Shown in pieces: positions 11,600 to 24,745 of a stretch of DNA of 64,000 nucleotides. Location of the stretch: positions 8,237,001 to 8,301,000 of the forward strand of contig NC_064554.1 in NCBI RefSeq assembly GCF_023856365.1. The letters are read 5' to 3'. The DNA is from Brienomyrus brachyistius. Its lineage: Eukaryota > Chordata > Actinopteri > Osteoglossiformes > Mormyridae. The stretch's first letter is position 1. Each line of letters begins with the position of its first letter. A model generated the notes under the pieces. The model did no database searches, was not told where the DNA came from, and saw nothing but the letters and a program-made list of their open reading frames with translations. The translations under genes were made by a program, and so were the position numbers.

Positions 11600-12120
11600 A
11601 GGATTGGTCTCCCCTTCGGTATGTCACTTCCCCATTTGGCCAGCAGGTGTTGCTGGCCATCCTGTTTGGTATTATCTCCTTATCTCTCTCCTGTTCCCCA
11701 AGCTGCCACATGGCTTAATGTGCTGAGTGGGCAGCTATGTCACCCAGGCTTCCCTTTCTGTGCAAGGCTCAACAAATTATTATCTTTTGATTGCCCTCAC
11801 CTGTGCTTGTTCCTATTGCTTCTAAACTCCCCACACGTGTCTCTTGTTTATCCTCAACATGACTGTATTTAAGTGCCTGCCCTTGTTGTTTGTGTCGATG
11901 ATCTCTGCAGTTGTTCCTGTGTTTGCCCCTGTGCTACTGTTTTTGTTCCTGCGTTGCTGCCTGCTTTACTTTATTGTTTTCTACCTACAGTACCTACCTA
12001 CCAGAGTTTTAAACCCCTTGTGGTACCTTTTGTTTTTGTTTCACTTTAAATAAAGTCCCTTGTTTTGTTTGAGCCACAACATGGATCGTCCCTTTGTCCT
12101 CCTCCATGCCGGTCCATAAC
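11600..12120 (+). mobile_element. Candidate LTR-like element
   Basis: A pyrimidine-rich, promoter-like block with TATTTAAG (11866-11873) and, about 180 bases downstream, AATAAA (12049-12054) followed by a CATAACA-type end. This is the order seen in solo LTRs and related teleost repeats. A similar design occurs on the opposite strand at 16212-16514. The open frames over it have low-complexity Leu/Cys/Phe composition and no domain. I saw no clean target duplication. Confidence 0.4.
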
Positions 12121-12539
12121 ATGTTGTGCCATTATTCTAAAACAGCCATTTTACACACCAGTGGAGCTCCTTGTGTAATTTGTGATCATCTTTGGTTTAT
12201 GCCTCTGTCCAGGGTTCGAGTCACACAGTGGCTTTCAGGGGAGCCCTATTTTCTGGTAGGCACTATGGAATATTATTTAGCATTATATAACATAGAATAC
12301 AAGTATTATGATATTATTAAAAAGTATGCCAGATATCCATGATGTAATCATTACAATGTAAACATTATAATGTAATCAACACAATGTAATCAACTGAGTA
12401 TTTATTTGCACCTTTTGTTAGTCTGAGATTCTGTTAGCTACTTTATGATAGTCCTGAATCTATGAATATTCACTTTTATTAATGTATATTTTATCACTAT
12501 GTTAAAGGACAAATATATTATCAACCTTTTAGTTAGACA

Positions 12540-12975
12540 ATGTGTAAAAGGCTGAAACTGCCAAGGTTTACTACTGAAGGAAGGGATTCGACTGAGTTCA
12601 CCAGAAGTTCACGGCTGAGCATTTTTAAAAAACCAAGTGGAGATGGTCGCGCCACCATTATGTTCAGCCGAGAGACCAAACGGTAAAAGAAATGATGGAC
12701 AAACTTATCACCTAGGAGTGTGGATTAAGGGAAGAAACATTTATTGTGAATGGCTGAAGGAATGATGATGCTTAAGTGACGAGATATTGTTAAATGATAA
12801 GAACTTGTATAAAAATTGGTGTAAAACAGTATTGGACACACTTTACGTGTCCAGCCTTGGTTGTAACTTCATTGTTGCAATAAAGACTGAATTCTGGATA
12901 CTGCACAAGCGGCCCTCTGACTTCTGATTTGGCGGGGAAGGAGAAAAAACCACGACAGCACCACGTCACATGCAT
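12540..12975 (+). mobile_element. Possible solo-LTR fragment
   Basis: A TGTGTAAAAGG-like start leads to GCAATAAAGACTG at about 12877-12889 and then a GC-richer tail with TTTGGCGGGGAAGG (about 12929). This resembles U3-R-U5 order plus a primer-site-like sequence. No gag, pol or env frame is present on either side. Ends and family are uncertain. Confidence 0.3.
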
Positions 12976-13346
12976 ATGGGTACATATAAGTGCACGTCAG
13001 CGCGGTCAATAACAGGATTACTGTGGAAAAACACTCTACTATTTCTATGAGTCAGTAGCATTTCATATAGGCACAATATCAACAACATACAGTACTGAGC
13101 AAAAGTCTTAGGCAGTCCAAAGAAGTGTTTAATGCTATTTATCTGGGTAGCAACTGTACTTTGGCTTAGAACAAAAAGCACAACTTAACATTAGAACATG
13201 TGCAAATTAAGAGTAACACAATAAAAACTCGTAATAATTTCTTCTGTTTCCTAAAAAGTTGAATGTAGTTGATATCTAATTGGATGGCTAGATAAACACC
13301 GCTTCAGTTCCCAAACTTCTCCTCAGGTGCACCTCAGCCATTACAT

Positions 13347-13693
13347 CCATCCATTTTCCAAACCGCTTATCCTACTGGGTCGCGGGGGGTCCGGAGCCTA
13401 TCCCGGAGGCAATGGGCACAAGGCAGGGAACAACCCAGGATGGGGGTCCAGCCCATCGCAGGGCACACTCACACACCATTCACTCACACATGCACACCTA
13501 CGGGCAATTGAGGAACTCCAATTAGCCTCAGCATGTTTTTGGACTGTGGGGGGAAACCGGAGTACCCGGAGGAAACCCCACGGCGACATGGGGAGAACAT
13601 GCAAACTCCACACACATGTGACCCAGGCGGAGACTCGAACCCGGGTCCCAGAGGTGTGAGGCAACAGTGATAACCACTGCACCACCATGCCGC
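13347..13693 (-). mobile_element. tRNA-derived SINE with 15-bp target-site duplication
   Basis: Second copy of the SINE at 3318-3672, with the same head (A and B boxes on the minus strand) and the same GGATG-type tail. It is flanked by the perfect 15-bp direct repeat CCTCAGCCATTACAT at 13332-13346 and 13694-13708, so it is a recent or well-preserved insertion. Confidence 0.88.
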
Positions 13694-13708
13694 CCTCAGC
13701 CATTACAT

Positions 13709-15450
13709 GATTTTGGTAAATTTCCAACAGCTCAATTAAATAATTAAATATATTGGTTTAAAAAGTCAGTGACAGATTGACTAGTTGTCTGAGGGGCGTA
13801 GCCAGATCCTGTACAGCAGGGTGGCCAGACTAGACCCAGTGATTTTACTGGGGTAGCAATAGGGTAATTCTCTGCAAACTGGGGAAGGTGGGACTAATAA
13901 TCATCTCACGATCGAGCTGAAATACAAGCACATGGGAGACTTACCCTTCTTAATCATATCCCACCAGAGCTTAACAAAAGCTGGGAACAGCAGCATCCAC
14001 CCCACCCCTTTTTCCTGCACCCCACACACCTGACTAACCAAACATAACGCAGAGTACAAGTTAGGGGGACCAGACGCACTTCCCATGCAGAGTCCAGCAC
14101 AGACACAGTGCATCTTTTATTCCTGTCATTTATTCTGAAAATCCAAGTTGGTGTTCGGCCTCTCTGCAGGGTACACCAATACATAGGGACAAGTAGGAAA
14201 CTAGTCAGCTGTGCAGTATGCACCACAAGGAGGACACTCAAGTACTGTAACTCCTTTTCATTGTTTAATTCAGTGAGATTCACTTAATCATAAGATAAAT
14301 GGCAATGTTATAGTTACACTGAAAGAATATACCTAAAGATGTCTTAAATTTTCTTTGATATAGCAAAATAATGCACTTTCAATTGTGCCCTTGCACACAT
14401 GTACTCCTGTCATGGACATAAATTACAGGGATAGGAGGGGTTGTAACTCCCTCACAATAATCAATACCAGCCAGTACAAGCCCTCCAATAATCATGTCTC
14501 CCTAGTGACGTAGCTGTTGTAACGCTGTATTAATAATACGTTTGGGGTGATACTGGTGTAAACAAATTTACTGCGCTGCCAGTCATATAAAAATATAGCA
14601 TATACAATTAACTACAATACATAATACTGTACTGTGATAATAAACAACTATGTTAATGGTTTATGTATTTATGATACTGTACTTTTTATCGATATTTTAG
14701 GGTCTACTCTTTCTACTTACCGTAGCCTAGGTATGTAGTAGGATATATTATCCAGGTTTATGTAAGTACACTCCATGATGTCCAGGAAGTGAAAATATGT
14801 AAATAAATGATGTAAAATCTACAGCAATAATCACACATTGATCTTTGATCACTGCTGGACTTTGGTATTTTATTTCACAGGTGGGTTGTGTGTCTTTATG
14901 GTCACCAAGATGAAGGTGTACAATTTATGGATACGAGACGAGTATGTTTAAGACTACAGGTATAGATTGTTTTATGTATCGAAAATAAGAGGAATGGGAA
15001 ACTTATTTTTGTATGATTTTACGGGTCACATGAAAGTCAACAAAAAAAGGCAATTCACCATCATATGACACTTCCGTTCTTTAGCTGAAGAATGAATTTT
15101 TTATTTATTCTTTTATATAAGAATGTTTATTACTCAAAGGGGACGATAACAATGACTTATCATATCTGTTTTTTTTATATTTGTTTCTTTATCAATACCC
15201 AACAGTAAAACCCTCCCCATTGTGAATTTGTACGCGCTTGTCCATATAAGGTAAACCGTAGATGTCATTCCTTAATCCCCCTTCTCGGTAAAAGCAACAT
15301 ATGTTCTTCAGTTGATGCATATGTCTATGCACACAAAGGTTTAGCAGCGTTTGATTTTTACGAAAATGAATCTTACGTCACTATCACTACACGATTAATG
15401 TACAAACTTCTAACTGAAATCCAATAGATGCAGAATCACTGTACAACTTG
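13709..15450. other. Intergenic spacer between the two CYP3 genes
   Basis: AT-rich with scattered short frames and no supported gene. A motif just before the SINE (about 13094, GAGCAAAAGTCTTAGGCA) resembles ends of common fish DNA repeats but is too short to classify. Confidence 0.4.
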
Positions 15451-15469
15451 GCAACCCGGGTATTGCTTA

Positions 15470-15578
15470 AACTCAGGCTCCGCCCACCGCGAATGCCCGG
15501 AAATACGAAGAGGTATAAAGTAATGCACATTGTGTAATATTCGACTTTAAAAACGGCAATTTTCGCGAAGAACACGCC
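15470..15578 (+). promoter_or_regulatory. Proximal promoter of second CYP3 gene
   Basis: Contains CTCCGCCCACC (15479-15489), GCCCGGAAAT and a canonical TATAAAG (15514-15520), 59-65 bases before the ATG. The GC box and flanks are conserved with the first CYP3 gene, but the TATA box is not. Confidence 0.6.
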
Positions 15579-18500
15579 ATGAATCTCATTCCCTCTTTTT
15601 CAACAGAAACATGGACTCTGTTAATAGCTTTCCTCACTCTGCTGATACTGTAAGTTATGCTCCTCTATTTTCTTTTGCATACGTACTACTTTTCAAAAAA
15701 TACAATAACCTAGAAAAAACAAATTAATAGCTGTCGTGGATCTGTGATGAGGCAGTTAATTTGTCTCAGTTTAGGCAGTAGATATTGATAGGTTTCTTTA
15801 CATTTATTTTTACTTACGTGTGACCATGAATATATGAAAACCGTTAACAGATGTTTCACATGAAATATGTCTGAAAAGTGAAATATATAAAAACACATAT
15901 TTTCTGCTAACGCTGATGTTTTTTACATGCACATGCTCACATAGTTGTGAATTTTGTTTTTTGACGTGTTTGTAACATTGCTTGTACATAACTCTCCCCC
16001 CCACCACCCCCACCCCTGCATGTAGGTATGGTGTCTGGCCATACGGATTTTTCAAAAAGCTAGGAATTCCAGGGCCAAGGCCACTGCCATTTGTAGGGAC
16101 GCTTCTGTCATACATCTGGGTGAGTCTGCTGAATGTAATGCATTTGGTGTGATTTTACCGATCAGGAATGCATTTCAATGAATCTATGTAATAAGGGAGG
16201 GAATTGGCTGCTGTCACGATCGGCTGCGATCGCGCTGATTAAAAGTGGGCGATCGCTCGGGCAGGCGGGCAAGGAGCACGCAGATGACGGGTAAAACCGG
16301 GGGTTTATTTGGGTCACTGGGTGCAGGGAACATCAGACGCTGACTGACATCAATGACAGACAAGGGCAACAGGGGAGACCAGGACTTAAATAAGACAGGA
16401 CCAATCAAAGTAAATGGACAAAGCTGGAGACTATCAGGGAAGCACACGTGGGTAATCAGGGGGCGTGGCACACACGACATGACAGCTGGGCCCTCCCAAA
16501 TCCAGACGACAGTACACATCATATTCGGTTAACTCAAAATGAATCACCGAATCAGGTCAGCGCATCTTTTTTTACGTAATAAACTTTGTGGTAGTCATTT
16601 CCTAAGTACAAGGTGTCCATCAGTCAGACGCTCTCAACCTGGTGGCTGCCTGTAGTTCATGATGTTTGTTACGATGCAATTTGTATTTATATGTATTTTC
16701 TATACCAATAAAATTGTATAAATGAACTGTATAAATGAGCTTTTCTTAGAATTTGTTATTTAGACATGACAGACCCACTGTGTTAAGTTTGATTTACAAC
16801 AGTACCTATATTGGCAGTTTTAATAATAAACTATTTTAAAACAAATTCTGTTTCCCTGCTTAACCGGAATTGGACTGAACCATGAATCCAGTCGCAAAGC
16901 TGTTCTCATGTCAATATTCTCCTTTATAGGATCCAAAGTTTGTAAAACGTTTCTCCACACCCTTCCATATTCATGATAGTACTGTGCAGTGCAGCTTGTC
17001 AGTCCCTTAACAAAATTGGGCAGTGTGCAACTGGGCAAGTATGACAGATGTAACAAATGTGACCAACATAATTATAATAACTAACTGTTAAAGAGATATT
17101 TCAAAATCAGTGGTAAATCTTGTTGCAATAGAAGAAGATAATTGCAATTCGTTACTGAACTGAACCCCCTCCCCCACGGTCCAGGCCCCCTCAGTCAGGA
17201 AAACTGATGGTTGATGGAAAGACAAATGATTTGTTTCTTAAAAATGAACATAACCATAAACATTCTGAAACTGTTTTCTTTAATAGAATGTAATTCCTTC
17301 AAAGTAAGAACATTTGCATCAGTAATTTTTAGCTTCATTTCCATCTCTCTGCAGGGCTTTCACAATTTTGATGTGCAGTGTTTCAATAAATATGGAAGCA
17401 TCTGGGGGTGAGTCTACTGTATCTATAAGACCCTCACCATGGAACAGATAAGTGCAATATTGGATGAATTGATGGATGGATGAATGGTCGATCATTCTAT
17501 CAGGAGTGTTCCCCTGCCTTAGGCCTTGTGCCTTACACTTACAATGTACTGTGTAAGTGTTATGAAAGATGGATAGTTCCTAGGAAGGTGTATATATTTA
17601 TGTTTCTTAAGCTTTTCACAAAAGCATCAGGATAGGCACGTCCATCATGGCAGGTACAGGTATTCAGCCAAAGAGGGATGTACACAGCTGCTGAAGACCA
17701 GGCCCTTTCCAGACTCCTGCTTCTTATGAGCTTCATGCATTTTTCAATCTGCAGGATTTTTGATGGCCGACAGCCATTGCTGATGATTACAGACCCGGAG
17801 ATGATAAAATCAGTGATGGTCAAAGAATGTTACACCTTCTTCACAAACCGGAGAGTAAGTCTGAGCTGCTGCTGTTGCTTCTCCATGGCCTGAGCTGTTT
17901 CTCCGTGCCCTGAGCCCTCAGTATGTGTGTGTGTGTATTCGAATTTCCTGTGATGCATCTGTCCCGTAGAGAGGCCATATACCATACTGTATGCTTCCTG
18001 CAATAGGCCTTGGATCATATCAGCTATAACAGGTAAAGTAATTAATTGATGTAAAGTAATTAATTGATATAACAGGTAAATTATTAATTGATGAAAATGA
18101 CAGATGAATGGATTATTTTGCATTGCTGGTTAATTGTATAGCTGGCCGCTTGCATGTTTTGCTCAAGCTAAGTCAACATTTCTGTCCCTCTGCACTAAGG
18201 ATGCCAGAAACGATTAGCTACTGTAGCCATATAAAATCAATGGCCCTGTTCTGGCGAGCACCAGAGCTAGCCCACCGCTGTGTCTTCCTGCAGGAGGTGG
18301 TTCTGGCCGGGCCGCTGGCTGATGCTCTGTCGATAGTAAAAGACGAAAAATGGAAAAGGATACGGAGCTCGATGTCCCCGTTATTCACCAGTGGGCGGCT
18401 AAAAGAGGTGCGGGGCTACACACGGGGAAGGGGCTTCTTGTGCCTTCAGGGTGTCTCCTAAAGCCTAGTTCGTACTTCACTTTTCCACGTCTGCTTTCGT

Positions 18501-21500
18501 GCGCTTTCAGGCTGGGGACGGTCGTCCGCATGGCAGCGTGTGTTTATTTTACATTTGGCTGTGGAGGGCTGTTGTCAGTGCATGCATTCAGCAGTGATAT
18601 TCCACCAGACCAGGAGAGGGCAGAGGTGTTACAACAGCACAAATAAAAGCAGTGTGGTAATAAGTCATACCACAGTATTTTGAAATGCTTCCTGCAAAAT
18701 TAGCCAGGATCCCAATGACTCGCAAGATTTCAAAATGCCAGAATAGTGCTGCTTTTTAAAATACTGCATACCTCTGTATAATCCCTGGCCAGTATGAAGA
18801 ATTAGATATACGGATACCTCCAACCCTCCTCATACACCTGTTCACCATACCTACTACGATAACAACAATTATTCTTCTGCTGCTCTTTCATCATTGACTG
18901 CTGATCTCTGAAAGTCCACATTGCCACCTACTGGATATGCCTAATCAATTATCTTGCACATGTGCAATCAATGCACACGGATGTGCAAGGTCTCCACTAT
19001 CTAGACGTAACAAACTGGGCTACATGCACACTGATCCCAGTCTGTGGACAACCCCGGGTGATGAATTTTATGTCACATGCAATCGTCCATGACTGAAAGT
19101 GCACTTGGAAAAGCAAAGTATGAATTGGCGATAAGCCAGAGGTATTCAAACTGTGAGGCACGCCCTCTGATGGGGCATGACGGAATTACATGTGAGGGGG
19201 GTGCAGGTCAGGGGAAAAAAATAAAGGACTGTGTGGGGGCAGGCCTATTTTTAAATTGCAACCTATAGAAAAATTTTTAATAATCTGAACACATTATATG
19301 TCTGTACACCTTATGCGATGCTGATAAAATAATTACATTTTATTTAATAATTAACGTTTATTTGGCGTCAGTGTGTGTACGTGTGGGGGGAGGGGAGGGG
19401 GGTCAGGACAAATATGTCAGCCCTCAGGGAGACCCTGTAAAAAAACGTTTGAATATCACTGTCCAATGCAGGTTGCTATGAAACCTCATTAGTTCCCTCC
19501 TATAGTCAAGAAATGTATATTTCTTTATCTTGCTAGAACTGAGACTGGTGAGAGGCTTAATTTGGCTTCAATTGGCCAGTGAGGGACAGGAGCTGTTTCA
19601 TTTTGCACATCATGGACTGGTGTTGACTTCAGCATCTTTGAAACTTTTAAGTTTTATACAAGCGTAAATTATAATAATAATCCTGCTATATAATATTTTA
19701 ACAAAAGCCATTAAGTGTCTCTGCTGTCCTGTATATATGACAAATTACTGATGTGCAATAGCTGTTGTAATTTGTTGTTGATCAGTTTTCATTGAAACAT
19801 CTTGCCGGCTGTTGAAGCGAAAGCGGAAACAGGATCTGCTGCTGAGTGTTTCGCATGCTTTTATATAGCTTTTGTTCTTGTGACCTCCAGATCTTTCCCA
19901 TTGTCGAGCGCTATGCTGATTCCTTAATAGCCAATTTGAAGAAGCGAAACCTAGAGAACCCAGTGGGAATTAAAGAGTGAGTACTGATTCTGTGGTACAA
20001 ATGCCTCCGGGTACGATTCAGTACTGCAGTATATGTCCTCAAGCTTCATACAGTACTGCTGCAGGGGTATAAGGGAGCAATAAGGGCAGCAACAGCGGTG
20101 GGGGGTAGTGCTGGGCAGTATGACCAAGAAGTTGTATCACGGTATTTTTTAAGATTCTGACGGTTTCATGGTATATGACGGTATTTTTGTTTTTTCCAAG
20201 TTCATCATTACCGTGGCATTATGAATGTTTTTAAAGAGGTGTGTAAAGAGGTGCCCTGGGTGTGATGTTAACTGCATCTGGACCTGCAAACAGTCCTCCA
20301 ACTTGTAGGGACAAATTTTATGGGTTGGTGACGGGGTTGGCACTCCTGCCACTGTAAAACAACTCACAACGGCTCAGTCTAAACGAGCATGATACCCTTC
20401 TGCTCGCCGCGGGAGTCGCTCTGCTGCAGCTGCCCACAGGAAGGCTACACGCGTCATGGGGGAAAGCCTTTGGGAGCCACATCCCCAGACGTTAATAGCG
20501 TCAGACCTGTTGGGGATCAGGGCTGGCGTGGGGCCGAGGTGGCACCATCTGCATGGCAGCACATGGGTCCCAGTTTGAGGCGGCCCATTCCGGTATGCCC
20601 GTGGAGTGTCTTGTCTCCCTGGCGAGATGACCATCTACCTGTGCTGTTGGGGGAGCTTTGTAAACTCTGCATTTTGGCGGAGGCGCTCTCAGGTACGCAG
20701 ACCAAGGAGTGACCAGATCTCTGAAAGTCAGTATTCCTACCTTCGGTCTGGTCGGTCTGATGGCTTCTGTACTCAGGGAGTAGCTTTTGCTGTAGCGGAT
20801 TGGCTTCTCCCAATGCTGTCTGATGTCACTCCTTTCAACGGGCATATTATGAGACTCGGGCTAAGGTACCCCGTGGGTGTCTTGTCTGTTGTCTCAGGGT
20901 ATGCTCCGACTGCGGTGAGTGACGTCTCATTGAGGCAGACATTTTACTGTGAACAGATGACACACAATCTGTGGTTTAGTGACCCACATCCTGCTTACAA
21001 AGGCACTGAAGCATGATGCACATCTGAATCTGTTCCTCGAAGACTTGGGTCAGGGCGGATCATGAAACGGTCATCATGGATGACACTGTAGTTGCTGGCT
21101 ACTTTGAGCAGTTGTTTAAAGCTGATCCTCCAGCTAGGATGTTGGACATCTGTGGGTCCACAGTTCTCGGGGCTGATCCTCCAATCAGCTGTGAAGCACC
21201 CAACCTCACTGAGATTGCACAAGTGGTGAATCAGGTTCTTTGCAGCCTTTGTCGAATTTTCGACTCAGTTGATCGAGTTGCCCTGACACTTTGTGAGATC
21301 CCCCCGAAGTTGCTGGTTGTCATGGCCAGCCTGTACACTGGTACTGCGAGTGTTGTGATGTTCTTCCCAGCTGATTCTGGGGTTCACCACGGGTAGGTTC
21401 ATGCTCCTACTCTGTTCAGTGCTTGGTTTGACTGGGTGGTAGCCAGGATCGTGGGGTCCAGCAGTTGTGGGGCATCTGTTGGAGAAGAAAGATTTATCTT

Positions 21501-24500
21501 GACTTTGCCGACGATGCCATGATCTTCGCAGAGTCAGCGGAGGCTCTGATTGGGGCTCTCAAGAGACTGATTGAGGAATCTGAGGATCTGGGATTGCAAC
21601 TCTTCTAGATCAAGACTAAGATCCAGGCCTTTAATAACTTTTTAGGCACAGCCATCAGAAGTGTGTTTGTCAGCGTGGAGAATGTCGACCTCATCGAGAG
21701 ATTCATTTACCTTGGCAGCGACATTCATGCCTCTGGTGACTCTTCCTCTGTTAGCAGATGGATTGGGAGAGCATGGGGGAGTCATGAAGTCGCTGGAAAG
21801 GGGCGTGTGATGCTTCCAATATCTTTGCAAGAGGATGAAGATCCAAGGGAGTCCTGGTGCTCCCTGTCTTGCTGTATGGCTGTGAGACATTGATGTTATC
21901 CAGTGAGCTGAGATGAAGACTGGATTCCATTGGTACTGTGTTTCTTCGGAGAATCCTTGGGTACTGCTGACTTGCATTGTGAGGGAGCATCAGCTATGGC
22001 ACTACAGCCATGTGGCGTGTTTCCCTGAGGGTTATCCTGCTTACAAGATCCTCATTGCTGAGGACCCAAGAGGCTGGACCAGGCCAAGGGGATGCCCACG
22101 TTATGGATGGCCATTGCCGGAGGGTGGGGCTGGACCATGTGTATGCCTGGGGGGTTGCCAGCTGGGATCCAAAGGCATTTCTTAATGTGGTGAGTGTGGC
22201 AACTCGCTGCATCAACACATGCTCCCCAACCTGACCTGACCTGACCTATTTCTATTTATTTTATTTCCTCAAGAGAAGGAGAGGGAGAGAGAGGGGGAAA
22301 ATGAGAAGAAGGGGGAAAAACACATAATCTGCTTCAATACCTGCTGAAAAGAGAAAACAATAACCAACATCTGTACGAATCACAGTGAACATCCATCCAT
22401 TGTCCAAACCACTTATCCTACTGGGTCACGGGGGGCCCAGAGCCTATCCCGGAAGCAATGGGCACGAGGCAGGGAACAACCCAGGATGGGGGGCCAGCCC
22501 ATCGCCGGGCACACTCACATACCATTCACTCACACATGCACTCCTACGGGCAATTTAGCAACTCCAATTAGCCTCAGCATGTTTTTGGACTGTGGGGGGG
22601 AAACCGGAGTACCCGGAGGAAACCCCATGACGACATGGGGAGAACATGCAAACTCCACACACATGTGACCCAGGCAGAGACTCGAACCCGGGACCCAGAG
22701 GTATGAGGCAACAGTGCTAACCATTGCACCACCATGCCGCCCCCACTGATAGATCTGCCTCCCATTTTGCAATAGGAAGGGATATTGATTCATCCATTTT
22801 GGAAAGTGTCCTGTATATTTTAGACAATAATTTGGGGATTTTGAGATTAAAGAATTCTGCCACACTTGGAGGTATTTAAATAGGGATTCACTGTCAATGC
22901 ACTGATCCATAGTGCTTCCAGCAATGAACATCCATCCAGCCATTATTGTAACCTCTTAATCCCAACTTGGGTTACGTGGAGCCTATCCCAGGAACAATGG
23001 GTGCAAGTGGAAACCAACCCTGGGTGGGTGCCAACACACTGCAGGGTGTACACACTCACTGGGCCAATTTAGACACGCTAATCAGCCTATCCGGCACGCT
23101 TTCGGAGTTTGGGAGGAAACCAGAGCCCCCTTGCAAAAACCCACACGAACACCAGGAGAGCGTGGGAACTCCACACAGAAAGGACCTGGGATCGAACCCA
23201 GGACTTTTTTGCTGTGAGGTAGCAGCGCGAACCACTGCACCACTGTGCTCCCCCTTATCAGTAAACAGTTTTATATAATTTTCTGCCTATTGAAGCGTTA
23301 CAATGGTTGTTTCACCTATGCTAAGGCATGGTGGTATATAAAAAATTCAAAATTTTTTTTACATTACATCATGTGGACGGCTGGGTGCATGTGTGTCAGT
23401 CACCTGGGGAAGAGATGGTGCATGGATGCACTATGGGAAGGCGGCAAGCTAGCAGAGGCAGTGTGGGCCTGCTATTCATGTGAATGAAAACTTTATACTG
23501 TACCAGATGAACCGGTATACTGCCCAGCACTAGTGGGGTTATTGAATCACAAAATTACAATTCTGTTACCATGGCGAGGGACAAAATCTGCTGATGGTAA
23601 TATCCTTCAAACTACCTTTCCCCCCAGCATTTTTGGGCCATACAGTATGGACGTGGTGACCAGCACATCCTTCAGCGTGGACATTGATTCCATCAATAAC
23701 CCCAAGGACCCCTTTGTCGGCAATGTTAAGAAAATGATGAAATTCAGCCTTTTTAACCCCTTAATCCTGATTTTAAGTATGTGGGAATTGTGCCTGATTT
23801 CTCATATCATTTCAAGTAACTCCATTGTACAATTCCAAGATTTTTTTTCACCAGAATTATTTAGTGTGAAACGTTGCTGCATTAAAATAAAGCCATACTA
23901 CAGTTGTAAAAACAAACAAATGATTCAACTGAAAACCCTTTTTTTCCAGCCCTGTTTCCTTTTACTGCTCGCTTTTTTGAGAAGTTGGGCGTCTCCTTTG
24001 TTTCTAAGTCAAGCTTGGACTATTTCTACGGAACAGTACGGAAGATAAAGGATGAGCATCACATCAATAAGGAGGTGTGTCCTGCTTAAACCCAGGGTCC
24101 TGCACTTTCTGTCTGGGTCTCCGATGCAACAATGTTCTAAACCCACTCTGAGCTAATCATGCTGTAGAAACAACCGGTGATCTTGATCACCTTTGACCTC
24201 CTGTGCTCAAACTACAGTCTGACAAACATTTAGTTTCACCAACAGAGTCGAGTGGACTTCCTACAGCTTATGGTTCGTTCTCAGATTTTGGAGGAGAAGG
24301 CAAACGCCCAGGAGAGCATCAAACCTGTTAGAGGTAAGAGTGTGTCTTTCCAAACACAATGTTCACCTCTTTGCTCCGAAGTATTTAAGCAGATTTCATT
24401 TCCCTGGAAGTTAAACTGTGAAAAGCCTGTGTCCAAAATGACACTGAACCCAATTCTGTGTTTTAGGGCTGACGGATCATGAGATACTGTCTCAGTCTTT

Positions 24501-24689
24501 AGTCTTCATCGTCGGTGGGTATGAAACCACTAGCAGCACCCTCTCACTACTAGCACACAACCTGGCAACCAATCCAACAGCCATGAAGAAACTGCAGGAA
24601 GAGATCGACAGTGTCTTCCCTAATAATGTAAGTATAAAGATCATTCGCAATATGTCCTGATGTTTCATTATAAACTGTCAGACTTTGGG

Positions 24690-24745
<56 letters not shown>

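Larger units (their letters stand above)
20106..23532. mobile_element. hAT-like MITE split by a nested ~3-kb insertion (CYP3 copy 2 intron 6)
   Basis: Left end TAGTGCTGGGCAGTATGACC at 20106 and right end TACTGCCCAGCACTA at 23532 are the orthologous ends of the MITE at 8723-9199. The left flank is GTGGGGGG and the right flank GTGGGGTT. Collinearity with copy 1 breaks near 20242 (after TGTTTTTAAAGAGGTGTG) and resumes near 23273 (TATAATTTTCTGCCTATTGA). Between these points lie a LINE, two SINEs and simple sequence. Confidence 0.7.
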
